The notes: generated from the sequence alone by a model not told the origin. A DNA stretch of 40,190 nt from Hyphomicrobiales bacterium (GCA_900472605.1 UCJD01000047.1:1-40190); one strand, 5' to 3'. Positions 17,273 through 25,399 are shown, counted from the first letter of the stretch. A program made the numbers and translations.

Positions 17273-17410
17273 GCCCGACTGCTCGGCTTTCACTGTGACG
17301 TTGGAATGATTTAGGCAGGCGCCTGAGAGGTCAACCTCGCAAACCATAAGAAAGTCCGAGCAGGGCGCGCCTGAGCAGCAGATTGACGCTTCGATCAGCG
17401 TCCACCGCTG

Positions 17411-17686
17411 TCAGGCACGGTCATAGGTAAAGGAGGTCAAGAGCGTCGTTACGAAGTTACTGGCCCGTTCCTTGACCAGAATTTCCGTCCATTCGCTGGT
17501 GCCGCGAAGCCTCAAGTCGGTCTGGATGCTGTCGACGGCCGCTTCTTCGATGCGCTTGATATGTGCGCTGAAGGCGGCTTCGCCACCACCATGGTACATG
17601 TCACGGATGACCATGCGCAGGATCTCCTGGATCGCTATCTGCCAGGCGGTATTGATGGCCTGAAGCTCGTTCGTGTCCGGTGCCAT
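17411..17686 (-). CDS. Small hypothetical protein
   Basis: A 91-residue, mainly alpha-helical soluble protein (LQAINTAWQIAIQEILRMVI; AAFSAHIKRIEEAAVDSIQT; KERASNFVTTLLTSF). A good Shine-Dalgarno, TAGGAG, sits six bases before the ATG. No domain is recognised. It lies between a PAS-HWE kinase and a DUF6481 gene on the same strand, but 138 bases from the kinase start, so a shared function is only a possibility. Confidence 0.6.
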   Translation of the reverse strand: MAPDTNELQAINTAWQIAIQEILRMVIRDMYHGGGEAAFSAHIKRIEEAAVDSIQTDLRLRGTSEWTEILVKERASNFVTTLLTSFTYDRA

Positions 17687-17782
17687 GAGAGGCTCCTAAG
17701 GGATGAGTAAGTTCGAGCGCAACTTTCTGTCACGCCCCGATCTATTCCGCGGCCCATTTCCCAGCAGGTGGGCGCTTGGACC

Positions 17783-18163
17783 TTAGGCCTGCCGGGCTTT
17801 GCGGGCGGCATAACGCTGGTCTCGCTCGGCCTTGCGAGCGGCCTCGTCTTCAACGACGCGCGAGATCCGAGCATTTTCTGCCGACTGTCGCGCCTCAAAC
17901 TCGGCCGCGGCGGCTGCCTCAATGGCTGCCTGTTCTTGCGCCGCGAGAGAGGCGATCCGGGTGCGCTCCTCATTCTTCAATTGTTCCCGTTCGACGCGGC
18001 GCGCCTCGCGGGCTTCAACAAGTGAGATGCGCTCCGCCTGTCTTGCGGCTTGAGATGGCTCTGCCGCCGTCTTTGCTACACGGTATGCTGTGAGAAGAGC
18101 TGCCTTCGCGCCCGCGGCAGCGGAGCGTCGGTCTGTAAGTTCGTTGTTTCTAGCGTGTCTCAA
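17783..18163 (-). CDS. DUF6481 family protein
   Basis: A 126-residue protein dominated by an Ala/Glu/Arg-rich single long helix or coiled coil (about 30-120: EREQLKNEERTRIASLAAQE), ending in ARKAERDQRYAARKARQA, as in DUF6481 proteins. The N-terminus, NNELTDRRSAAAGAKAALL, also matches the family opening. The start is TTG (18163), with AGGA about eight bases upstream. The family is found in alphaproteobacteria, often near cold-shock genes, and has no established function. Here it is on the same strand as, and two genes away from, cspA. Confidence 0.7.
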   Translation of the reverse strand: MRHARNNELTDRRSAAAGAKAALLTAYRVAKTAAEPSQAARQAERISLVEAREARRVEREQLKNEERTRIASLAAQEQAAIEAAAAAEFEARQSAENARISRVVEDEAARKAERDQRYAARKARQA

Positions 18164-18194
18164 ATTTTTATCCTGATGTTGGTATTTGGGATGA

Positions 18195-18419
18195 TCAACT
18201 GGCCTTTGATCGTTTGGTAAGCAGCGTCAATGTTGCAGACATCCTGTCGGCTTGCTCCTTGGCGAGCCGCGCTTCGCGCAGCCTCAAGGTCTTTGCATCA
18301 CGTGCCTGCGCCACGGATTGAAGCTCCTCCGCCGCATTGTTCTTGGCGAAGAACTGCGTCTGGAGATTGCCGAAGGCGGTCTCGGCCTGCTGGCGAGATT
18401 TGCTATACGTCTCTGTCAT
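18195..18419 (-). CDS. Small coiled-coil hypothetical protein downstream of cspA
   Basis: A 74-residue highly charged helix (SRQQAETAFGNLQTQFFAKN; AKTLRLREARLAKEQADRMS). GAGGAAA lies six bases before the ATG. I know similar small proteins from rhizobial genomes near cold-shock genes, without a function. It begins 35 bases beyond the terminator hairpin of cspA, too close for a separate full promoter to be obvious, so it may be expressed by read-through. The DUF6481 gene follows 31 bases later. Confidence 0.6.
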   Translation of the reverse strand: MTETYSKSRQQAETAFGNLQTQFFAKNNAAEELQSVAQARDAKTLRLREARLAKEQADRMSATLTLLTKRSKAS

Positions 18420-18454
18420 TGAGTTTCCTCGATGTTGGCTATGAGGCCAAAACG

Positions 18455-18480
18455 AAAAAGGCCAGGCGAACTGCCTGGCC
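18455..18480 (-). terminator. Intrinsic terminator downstream of cspA
   Basis: Arms GGCCAGGC and GCCTGGCC (18460-18467 and 18473-18480) form a perfect 8-bp stem with a 5-base loop. Read on the minus strand it is followed by TTTTT (18459-18455). It lies 65 bases after the cspA stop. This is the clearest rho-independent terminator in the window. Confidence 0.85.
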
Positions 18481-18544
18481 TCAAACTGATAATCGCTTCC
18501 GGCAGTGCCAGTACATCCGTGGTCAAAGGGAAGCAGATATCGAT

Positions 18545-18754
18545 TTAAGCGGACTGCAGATTGCAGGCCGACATTTTGCCCGACTTCATGTCGCGCTCAA
18601 GTTCGAAGCCGATCTTCTGGCCTTCGACAAGTTCGCGCATACCGGCGCGTTCGACAGCCGAGATGTGAACGAAGGCGTCAGCAGCGCCGTTGTCAGGCTG
18701 GATAAAGCCGAAGCCCTTGGTGGAATTAAACCATTTTACTGTGCCAGTGGTCAT
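18545..18754 (-). CDS. cspA: Cold shock protein (CspA family)
   Basis: A 69-residue single cold-shock (OB-fold) domain that binds single-stranded nucleic acids and melts RNA structure. Both RNP motifs are present: KGFGFIQPD (RNP1, about 13-21) and AFVHISAVE (RNP2, about 28-36). MTTGTVKWFNSTKGFGFI is the classic start, so the ATG at 18754 is chosen over one 14 codons upstream. Length is exactly that of alphaproteobacterial CspA proteins. It has a long leader from a sigma-70-like promoter at about 18903-18931 and a strong terminator. A desaturase elsewhere in the window could belong to the same cold response, but no sequence link shows that. Confidence 0.95.
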   Translation of the reverse strand: MTTGTVKWFNSTKGFGFIQPDNGAADAFVHISAVERAGMRELVEGQKIGFELERDMKSGKMSACNLQSA

Positions 18755-18902
18755 GATGAACCCTTTCAAAGCATAGAGCGAGGAACCGCGAAGCATGCGC
18801 TGCGCAGACGAAAACCGACTGTTTTTGAAAGGGAAGTTCGCTTAAAGCGCGGTGCCAATCGCGCGGTGAACAAAGCTCGGCAAGCAAAAGATCGATGTTG
18901 CA

Positions 18903-18931
18903 TGAATAGGTGAATAATCGCACCGCGTCAA
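18903..18931 (-). promoter_or_regulatory. Sigma-70-type promoter for cspA with long 5' leader
   Basis: On the minus strand TTGACG (18931-18926) and TATTCA (18908-18903) are separated by 17 bases, a near-consensus sigma-70 arrangement. Transcription would start about 18896, leaving a leader of roughly 140 bases before the cspA ATG. Leaders of this length are known in cspA genes, where they fold differently in the cold. The rest of the 360-base gap (18755-19114) shows no gene. Confidence 0.6.
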
Positions 18932-19114
18932 CGATTAGTTTTGATACACTTTAGCGTAAATCCTTGAGTTGCATTCGTTCTGACACAACCAGACATGCCA
19001 ACAAAAAGACGAGCTTGTCCGACTGCACCCCGACAAGACGTTGAGACCCCTTCCGCGGCCGCGGACCACAAGACCGGCATCCATCTTTCCGGCACGCTTG
19101 GCAATATCGACAAA

Positions 19115-19795
19115 TCAACCTGTCCCGGTAGCAAAACTTTGCGCATCGAGATAGATCATCACGGCAACCGAGAGCGCGGCGACTGTAGCGGTGATGAACG
19201 CCCCGATGAAGGTAATCGTTGGTTTGATCGCGCTTATGTCCAGATCTCGTGTGAACCAGCGGATCTGCGCCTGTGCGTACCACACCAAGGCAACTGCGAC
19301 CGCGATGATGCCCGGCAGAATTCCCTTTTCTTGTGGCATGCTGAAGAAATCAATGCCGAGTACAAGGATGAACGCGAAGGGTGCTGCAACATAGCACTGG
19401 CTGAAAAACGGCGGCCGAAGCGTATCTCGGGTGATCCTCACTTTCTTCCATCGAAGGAGCGTGACCGCCATCGAGAGGGGATAAACACCGAAGATCACGC
19501 CTCTCGCGATCAAAAGGTTGGAACCAGACCCGAGCTGCTTGGCAGCCCCAGTCGGGTCAAAGACTGACGGAAGCGAACCGGACAGGCCCTGGGAAAGCAA
19601 AAGCGTTATGAGCAGGAAAAGTGGCGGACTCAGGGTATCTTCGTATTGGTCTTCCGGCCTGCCGGCGAGTTCGGTATCGGCGTAGCGCATCATGTTGAGT
19701 GGCCTCAAAACCGAGCGCCACATCGTTATCGGATAAAATAACAGCCAGGACACCAGCTCGTAGAGCAGTTCTTCGAGCGACTTCAGCAGTTTCAT
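19115..19795 (-). CDS. Multi-pass inner membrane protein of unknown function
   Basis: A 226-residue protein with about five hydrophobic segments (PPLFLLITLLLSQGLSG, IARGVIFGVYPLSMAVTLL, YVAAPFAFILVLGIDFF, GIIAVAVALVWYAQAQI, FIGAFITATVAALSVAVMIY). A conserved-looking soluble N-terminal part has RPLNMMRYADTELAGRPEDQ. The layout recalls Yip1-like or permease-annotated rhizobial membrane proteins, but I cannot assign a family. The ATG at 19795 is preferred to a TTG three codons upstream. It lies between the cspA leader and the hybrid kinase, with 131 bases to the kinase stop. Confidence 0.65.
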   Translation of the reverse strand: MKLLKSLEELLYELVSWLLFYPITMWRSVLRPLNMMRYADTELAGRPEDQYEDTLSPPLFLLITLLLSQGLSGSLPSVFDPTGAAKQLGSGSNLLIARGVIFGVYPLSMAVTLLRWKKVRITRDTLRPPFFSQCYVAAPFAFILVLGIDFFSMPQEKGILPGIIAVAVALVWYAQAQIRWFTRDLDISAIKPTITFIGAFITATVAALSVAVMIYLDAQSFATGTG

Positions 19796-19926
19796 GAAGT
19801 CCAATTCATCGCTCCGCCGCTGTCATCCGCAGATTGCATCTATTATCAGCATGGGCGGGCAACGTCACGTCGGCCCAGTCGAGTATCACCACAAGGTCAT
19901 TTTCAGGCTCGGAAGCGCTCGCGCAC

Positions 19927-22900
19927 CTAGACTTCTTCCGCTTTGCCGGCGCCACTGCGTGCCGGATTTCCTTCTGCAAACCTATATGCCCCGGTGCTGG
20001 CCAAGGCCTCAGCGAGTTTCGCGGCGTCATAGGGTTTCGCCAACACGATGGCACCTGTCTCACCGCGGACCGCCGACGGATCCCCGGTGGCGAATACAAT
20101 TGTCGTTGACGGATTCAGAGCCCTGGCCTCAGCAGCCAGGTCTAATCCTGACGCGCCTGGTAGATTGAGGTCGGTCATGAGGATATCGACTGCCATCGTC
20201 TGCAGAGCCGCTTTGGCTTCCTCGGCGCTTCCCGCCTCGACGACAATCAGTCCAGCATCCTGCAGCATCTCAGCCGTATTGATGCGGATGAGTGCATCGT
20301 CCTCGACCAGCAGTACCGTCACGCGTCCGACTTTTTCCGCAGTCGCCGCCGCCGCGCTCTTGGCTGACATCAGCGGCGTGTCCAGCTTTGGTAGTGGCTC
20401 CGGCGGATGGATCGTTGGCTTTTGATTTTTACGCTGAGCTTGATTGGCCAGAACATGCCGGAATTTTCGGGCCAGCGCCTCACGGCTATAGGGCTTGGAC
20501 AACAGCTCGACGCCTGCATCGAGCCTGCCGCCGTGCACGATCGAGTTTTCGGTGTAGCCTGACGTGAACAGCACAGCAATGTTGGGCAGCCGTTCTTTCG
20601 CCTTGCGGGCGAGTTCGGGGCTTTTGAGCGTGCCTGGCATCACGACATCGGTGAACAGGATGTCGATGGGAATGCCGCTATCGATCACTGTCAGCGCGCT
20701 CGATGCATCGACCGCCTTTAGCGTGCGATAGCCGAGGTCGGTCAGCATCGCGATGACGGTTTCACGGACCTCCGCGTCATCCTCGACAACGAGGACGGTT
20801 TCGCTTCCTCCGACAATCGGCCCGTTATCGACAGCGACCTCGACGTCTTCCGCTTCCATTGCACGCGGCAGATATAACTTGATCGTCGTGCCGTGGCCGA
20901 CTTCCGAATAGATCTTGACATGGCCGCCGGACTGTTTGACGAAGCCGTAAACCATCGACAGACCAAGCCCGGAGCCCTTGCCCTCGGCTTTCGTGGAAAA
21001 AAACGGCTCGAACACCTTTTCGATGATCTCGGGCGGCATGCCGGACCCGGTATCTGTCACCGCCATCATCACATACTGGCCGGGCATGACCTCATCATGC
21101 GTGCGGGCATAGGCATCATCGAGGTGAGCGTTAGACAGCTCGATCGTCAGTTTGCCCTGCCCTTCCATCGCATCACGCGCGTTGATGGCAAGGTTCAGCA
21201 AAGCATTCTCGATCTGAGTCGGGTCGATAAAGGTGTTCCAGAGCCCTCCACCGACCACGGTCTCGACCTCGATAGCCTCGCCGATCGCGCGGCGGATCAT
21301 GTCGTCCATGTCGCGGACGAAACGGCTGATATTGACCACTTTGGGTTCGAGCGCCTGACGGCGACCGAAGGCGAGCAACTGGCTGGCGAGTTTTGAACCC
21401 CGCGATACACCGGCCATGGCGTTTGCGATTTTCGCTTCGGCGCGTTGGTTGCCGGCAACCTCTTTTGACAGAAGCTGCAGATTTCCGGACACGACCTGCA
21501 ACAGGTTGTTGAAGTCATGCGCGACCCCGCCGGTCAATTTCCCCACGGTTTCCATTTTTTGAGCCTGCGCCAGCTTCACTTCGGCCTGGCGGCGCTCGGC
21601 GATTTCGGTGATGACGCGCGCTTCCAGATTTTCGTTCAGCTGTTTGAGCTGCTCTTCGGCCCGCTCCCGGTGACGCACCTGGCGCGAAAGCGCCTCCGCC
21701 TGGTCGCGCAAAGCGGCCTCGGCCGCGCGCTGATGGGTGATGTCGGTGTGCACGCCTACCCATTCGACGATGTCACCCTTTGAGCCGATGATCGGCAGAG
21801 CGCGGATGGCGAACTGGCGCCAGGCGCCATCATGCCGGCGGACCCGGTGCTCATGCACATAAATGGATTTCGCTTCGACCGCGGCATTCCAGGTCGCGAC
21901 TGACGCGTCCATGTCATCCGGATGCACGGCTTGTGCCCAACCGAACCCTTGATATTGATCGAACGTCTGGCCGGTGAGTGCTGCCCAGCCCGGCTGTTCG
22001 CCAACCATTCTGCCATCGGCACTGTTGGTCCAGAGGACGCCGTGCACCGCCCTCATGGCCGTGTGGAAGCGATTATTGCTCATTTCGAGCTCGGCTTCCC
22101 GCACCGCTCGCTCTTCGATATCGATGCCGAGAATGTAGACACCGGGGACTGATCCGTCCGCCGCTACGTGCGGTACGTATCGAATTTCGAGGCGGCGCGG
22201 CGCGCCGCCCTGCACCGGCATGTCGGCTTCGCCGGTCACGACTTCGCCAGCCAGTGCACGATCAATGTCTGGCCGCCGGTTCTCGTATGGCCCCTCACCG
22301 ATGACCGCGGCAATGTGTTTGCCGATCATATCGCCCGGCTGCATACCGAACCACGCCTCGTAGGCATGATTGGCGAAGCGATAAATATGCTGACGATCGA
22401 CGTAGGAAATCAGCATCGGCACGGCGTCGGTTACGCGGCGGAGCTCGTCTTCGCTATCGCTCACTCGTTTTTCCATCGCGACGCGATCGCTGTTGTCGAC
22501 GACCGTGCACATCACGCCGCCGATCCTGCCGTCGGCCTCGTAAACAGGCGTGTAGAAGAGATCGAAGATGAATTGCTCGGGCCGACCATCTCGGATGAGC
22601 GTCATGCTCTGATCGTGATAGGAACGAAGCTCACCACGAAGGCCGGCTTCAATCATTTCGCGGTTCCAGTCCCAGATTTCCGGCCAGACTTCCGCGACAT
22701 TGCTGCCGAGAGCGTCAGGATGTTTTTCGCCTGCGATTTTCGCGTAAGTGTCGTTATAGACCATCACATGGCCCGGTCCCCACATCAGCACTTTCGCGAC
22801 CGGCGAATTGACGATGTTGGCGACCGTCGTGCGGAGCTCGACGGACCAATCCTTCATCGGTCCGAGCGTCGTCTCTGACCAGTTCTTTTCCCGGATGATC

Positions 22901-23094
22901 TTTCCGCAGTCCCCCCCTCCGATCGGCCAAGTTGATGCAAATGGGATCGCGGGTTTGCCACCCTCGCGAAGCAAGCGCAGGCCCGATCTGACGACTTCGC
23001 TGGCATTGCCATAGTCGCCCGACGACAGGCATTCAGAGATGAAACTTTCAAGCTCGGGCGTGAGCGAAAAATTGCGTGTAAGACGTTTGGCCAT
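19927..23094 (-). CDS. Hybrid histidine kinase with N-terminal ParD-like domain, three PAS, two receivers
   Basis: A 1055-residue cytoplasmic hybrid kinase. Residues 1-44 match the ParD antitoxin ribbon-helix-helix (LTPELESFISECLSSGDYGN, ASEVVRSGLRLL). From residue 59 a normal kinase begins (GGGDCGKIIREKNW): PAS-like domains at about 75-205, 215-330 and 340-455, a coiled coil (460-515), a HisKA site GGVAHDFNNLL with His526, and an HATPase domain (NLAINARDAM, DTGSGMP, GSGLGLSMV). Two receivers follow, with Asp816 (DILFTDVVMPG) and Asp975 (DILMTDLNLPG). No ATG for the kinase alone lies between the ParD part and residue 59, so it is translated from the parD-like start. No parE toxin gene is nearby. 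A divergent receiver gene starts 299 bases away. Confidence 0.9.
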   Translation of the reverse strand: MAKRLTRNFSLTPELESFISECLSSGDYGNASEVVRSGLRLLREGGKPAIPFASTWPIGGGDCGKIIREKNWSETTLGPMKDWSVELRTTVANIVNSPVAKVLMWGPGHVMVYNDTYAKIAGEKHPDALGSNVAEVWPEIWDWNREMIEAGLRGELRSYHDQSMTLIRDGRPEQFIFDLFYTPVYEADGRIGGVMCTVVDNSDRVAMEKRVSDSEDELRRVTDAVPMLISYVDRQHIYRFANHAYEAWFGMQPGDMIGKHIAAVIGEGPYENRRPDIDRALAGEVVTGEADMPVQGGAPRRLEIRYVPHVAADGSVPGVYILGIDIEERAVREAELEMSNNRFHTAMRAVHGVLWTNSADGRMVGEQPGWAALTGQTFDQYQGFGWAQAVHPDDMDASVATWNAAVEAKSIYVHEHRVRRHDGAWRQFAIRALPIIGSKGDIVEWVGVHTDITHQRAAEAALRDQAEALSRQVRHRERAEEQLKQLNENLEARVITEIAERRQAEVKLAQAQKMETVGKLTGGVAHDFNNLLQVVSGNLQLLSKEVAGNQRAEAKIANAMAGVSRGSKLASQLLAFGRRQALEPKVVNISRFVRDMDDMIRRAIGEAIEVETVVGGGLWNTFIDPTQIENALLNLAINARDAMEGQGKLTIELSNAHLDDAYARTHDEVMPGQYVMMAVTDTGSGMPPEIIEKVFEPFFSTKAEGKGSGLGLSMVYGFVKQSGGHVKIYSEVGHGTTIKLYLPRAMEAEDVEVAVDNGPIVGGSETVLVVEDDAEVRETVIAMLTDLGYRTLKAVDASSALTVIDSGIPIDILFTDVVMPGTLKSPELARKAKERLPNIAVLFTSGYTENSIVHGGRLDAGVELLSKPYSREALARKFRHVLANQAQRKNQKPTIHPPEPLPKLDTPLMSAKSAAAATAEKVGRVTVLLVEDDALIRINTAEMLQDAGLIVVEAGSAEEAKAALQTMAVDILMTDLNLPGASGLDLAAEARALNPSTTIVFATGDPSAVRGETGAIVLAKPYDAAKLAEALASTGAYRFAEGNPARSGAGKAEEV

Positions 23095-23393
23095 AGGTCG
23101 CCCATCTCACGGAATTGTAAATGTGTCAACTTGTGGCACGCTGCACTTTTTCAATAGCGCTCTATCTGTCCAGAGATTGTTCGCTCGCCCAGCGGCGCCC
23201 GTACCAAGTTATAGACGCTGGGCCACCAATGGGGCGCTCATAAAAGTAGCGCTACCCATAGCAACAGTGATGGTCGCCACAGGATTTTCCAGGACAGAGG
23301 CATAGCTACGTCAAATGACATACAGCTCGCGCTACATCTCGGGAGCATCCTCTTTAAAAGAAGCGAGCAGCAAATGCCACGGAGCCTGTAGTC

Positions 23394-23717
23394 GTGCTCG
23401 TTGTCGACGACGAGCCCCTTCTTCGGTTATCAATCTCCGCCGAGTTGGAGGACGAGGGGTTTGTTGTGTTGGAGGCAGGCTCCGCCGACGATGCGATAAG
23501 AATCATCGAACAACATCCTGAAGTTTCGCTCGTATTCACCGACGTGGATATGCCGGGCACGATGGACGGCATTCGGCTCGCCGGCTTCGTTCGAGACCGC
23601 TGGCCACCGATAAAGATCATTGTGACATCCGGTCACCGTTTCCCTGGAGCAGAGACGCTTCCAGAAGGCTCGCCCTTTAAGCCCAAGCCCTATGTATCCG
23701 ATGAGGTGGTACGATGA
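23394..23717 (+). CDS. Single-domain response regulator, 3' end frameshifted
   Basis: A CheY-like receiver of 107 residues with VLVVDDEPLLRLSISAELED (acidic pocket, from the GTG), LVFTDVDMPGTMDG (phospho-accepting Asp), IIVTSGHRF and KPKPY (conserved Lys). It begins at GTG (23394); coding resemblance extends a few codons upstream (ATEPVV) without a start codon. After DEVVR the frame hits TGA at 23715-23717. Restoring one base there would continue as MIRTMLAV to TGA at 23738-23740, the expected last helix. The related receiver at 31385 ends comparably (RVIHAIREMI). It is divergent from the large hybrid kinase and may be its partner. Confidence 0.75.
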   Translation: MLVVDDEPLLRLSISAELEDEGFVVLEAGSADDAIRIIEQHPEVSLVFTDVDMPGTMDGIRLAGFVRDRWPPIKIIVTSGHRFPGAETLPEGSPFKPKPYVSDEVVR

Positions 23718-24013
23718 TCCGCACGATGTTGGCAGTCTGAATGCATGTGGGCGCCACTGCTTTCAGCCGGTCGGCGCCCAAGACATTGCCAGAAGTGACA
23801 TCGCTCGATAAGGCTCCACCGAGCGTCGAAATTCCGGGAGCAAGGTTCCCCCATCGACCCCGTATGCCCAGTAAGAACTACCTGCGTCTCGTGGAGCCGG
23901 CTTTCGGCACGCCACGGACAAGATAGCCTATCGATGACAAATCGGCGAAACGTCCCCGTTACTCGGCTTACATCGAGAGCACCCAAACGATGGGTTGCTC
24001 CCCAGCGTTCCGC

Positions 24014-24289
24014 TCAATAATGAGATCGGCGATCAAGTTCCCTTAACGCCGCCTGCACCTCGTCGATCGACACGGGACCGGGCGTTCCCGGCATGTGTCG
24101 CAGGGACGGCTGAGAATCCACCGCGTAAAGGTCGGATGCCCAAGCCGCAAGGATTGCGCGACGATCATCGACCGAAAGGGACGGCGCGCCGACGACATCG
24201 ATCGGTCGGCAGAGCCGAACACCGGGGACCAGAACGGCTGGTCCCATGGCCGCGGCTTGGTCGGCGGCCCGTTGTAGTTCGCTGTGCAT
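24014..24289 (-). CDS. Small conserved alphaproteobacterial hypothetical protein
   Basis: A 91-residue protein starting at the ATG at 24289, which has an ideal GAGGAGG six bases upstream; the open frame extends farther but without support. The C-terminal 55 residues, LSVDDRRAILAAWASDLYAV then DSQPSLRHMPGTPGPVSIDE and AALRELDRR, match a family of small alphaproteobacterial proteins with a WASDxxAV...P.LR...LD.I..AL..L pattern and no known role. The DUF982 gene ends 10 bases upstream, so the two form an operon. Confidence 0.7.
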   Translation of the reverse strand: MHSELQRAADQAAAMGPAVLVPGVRLCRPIDVVGAPSLSVDDRRAILAAWASDLYAVDSQPSLRHMPGTPGPVSIDEVQAALRELDRRSHY

Positions 24290-24299
24290 GGCCGCCTCC

Positions 24300-24599
24300 T
24301 CACCGGATGTGCGGATCCCGATCTCGCCGCAGGCGAGACGCGGCGATGGCGCTCGTTTCCAGCGCCAGCAAATCGTGTTTCTCAGCGAATGCCGCAAACA
24401 GGCCACGTGCCGTCTCGGCCTCGATTTCGCCACGCAGTGCCGCACCACAAGCCTTCAATGCGACGGCGTGGGCATGGTCCCTCAACCGCACTGGCCATTC
24501 GCAAAGATGGCGATATGCATCCGTTGCGCTTCGCACCTCGGCCGGAAAGCCGAGGCCGACAAGGATGGTGACCGGTTCTCTAAACATGTCGGGTTTCAT
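24300..24599 (-). CDS. DUF982 family protein
   Basis: A 99-residue protein with the DUF982 layout: FREPVTILVGLGFPAEVRSA, then a helix with YRHLCEWPVR, AHAVALKACGAALRGEIEAE, and TARGLFAAFAEKHDLLA. The family is abundant in Rhizobiaceae, often in many copies, and its function is unknown. GAAGGAG lies about seven bases before the ATG. It is the first gene of a two-gene unit with the small protein at 24014-24289, and lies directly downstream of hsp20 on the same strand, separated by a terminator-like hairpin. Confidence 0.85.
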   Translation of the reverse strand: MKPDMFREPVTILVGLGFPAEVRSATDAYRHLCEWPVRLRDHAHAVALKACGAALRGEIEAETARGLFAAFAEKHDLLALETSAIAASRLRRDRDPHIR

Positions 24600-24630
24600 C
24601 GCTCTCTCCTTCCCAACCCGGAATGTTAAC

Positions 24631-24652
24631 GGGCGCCACGGGAATGGCGCCC
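24631..24652 (-). terminator. Hairpin after hsp20
   Basis: GGGCGCCA (24631-24638) and TGGCGCCC (24645-24652) form a perfect 8-bp, GC-rich stem with a 6-base loop, 25 bases after the hsp20 stop. On the minus strand only a short mixed tract (GTTAACATT) follows, so termination may be partial. Confidence 0.55.
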
Positions 24653-24677
24653 CTGACTCGCTGGATGAATTTAACGA

Positions 24678-25151
24678 TCAAGCCGCCTTCTGTGCTTCGA
24701 TCTGAGCCGGAGCGACTGATGTTAGAGCAGGCGTGCTCTGGATCGAAATCTTCCTCGGCTTCAATGCTTCCGGGATTTCGCGAACAAGATCGATGGAGAG
24801 AAGACCATTGCTGAGATCCGCGCCGTTCACCCGCACATGGTCGGCGAGCTCGAACCGGTGTTCGAACGGACGCCCGGCGATGCCGCGATGCAGGTAGGCG
24901 TCGGCAGAAGCCTCCTGCTTCTTGCCGGTGACTGTCAGCAGGTTGGACTGGAAGGTAATATCGAGATCGTCCTGTGCAAAACCTGCGACTGCAATCGAGA
25001 TTCGGTAGCTGTCATCGCCTGTCTTGACTATGTCATAGGGCGGCCAGTCGCTGATCGAGCGAGCGCGCTGGGCGTTTTCGAGAAGATTGAAGACCCGATC
25101 GAAGCCGACGCTCGAACGGAACAGCGGTGCGTAGTCGTATGATGTTGCCAT
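24678..25151 (-). CDS. Small heat shock protein (Hsp20/IbpA family)
   Basis: A 157-residue alpha-crystallin-type chaperone that holds unfolding proteins. It opens with YDYAPLFRSSVGFDRVFNLL, typical of rhizobial class A sHSPs. The alpha-crystallin domain runs from WPPYDIVKTGDDSYRISIAV (about residue 36) to NGLLSIDLVREIPEALKPRK, which holds the conserved G-L-L strand. The C-terminal I-x-I anchor is KISIQS. Two ATGs stand six bases apart; the second (25151) has eight bases to AAGGAGG whereas the first (25157) has only two, so the second is chosen. The leader has ROSE-like features and a possible sigma-32 promoter. Confidence 0.92.
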   Translation of the reverse strand: MATSYDYAPLFRSSVGFDRVFNLLENAQRARSISDWPPYDIVKTGDDSYRISIAVAGFAQDDLDITFQSNLLTVTGKKQEASADAYLHRGIAGRPFEHRFELADHVRVNGADLSNGLLSIDLVREIPEALKPRKISIQSTPALTSVAPAQIEAQKAA

Positions 25152-25240
25152 AGCCATATCCTCCTTGAAGCAACATGGGTACAGAAGCGCCGAAAGACGG
25201 CGCTTCCAGCAAGGCCAGCTCTATGTTCAGCAGCTGGCGG
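25152..25240 (-). promoter_or_regulatory. ROSE-like RNA thermometer in the hsp20 leader
   Basis: On the minus strand the leader carries a strong hairpin (arms GAAGCGCC and GGCGCTTC, 25184-25191 and 25199-25206, 7-base loop). Nearer the gene it has TTGCTT followed by CAAGGAGGATATGG. A U-(U/C)-GCU segment able to pair with the Shine-Dalgarno is the defining feature of ROSE elements, which open on heating and are common before rhizobial small heat-shock genes. The predicted transcript start leaves about 90 bases of leader, the right size. The identification rests on this motif and position, without a covariance search. Confidence 0.7.
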
Positions 25241-25246
25241 AAAACG

Positions 25247-25275
25247 ATTTGGTTTTTGAGAATTCTGGATTCAAG
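25247..25275 (-). promoter_or_regulatory. Candidate sigma-32 (RpoH) promoter for hsp20
   Basis: On the minus strand CTTGAA (25275-25270) and CCAAAT (25252-25247) are 17 bases apart. The -35 fits the CTTG core of alphaproteobacterial RpoH promoters; the -10 is a weak match. The distance to the gene agrees with the size of the ROSE-like leader. Confidence 0.4.
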
Positions 25276-25399
25276 ATCCGCAGCGCAAAAAATTTTGTCC
25301 CCTGTAAGATCGGACGAATTTCGACTTCATCAGCTCCCATTTTTGCAGATGAAATGCCCTATCCTAACTACGCGCCGACAAGTCTGCCTCATCGCCCCT

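Noticed and set aside
23095..23393. Search for a ParE toxin gene next to the ParD-like segment
   Set aside because: Neither strand of the flanking gap encodes a ParE-like pattern, so no complete toxin-antitoxin pair is claimed.
24837..25142. 101-residue plus-strand frame
   Set aside because: It is antisense to hsp20, which has clear alpha-crystallin motifs and a proper leader.
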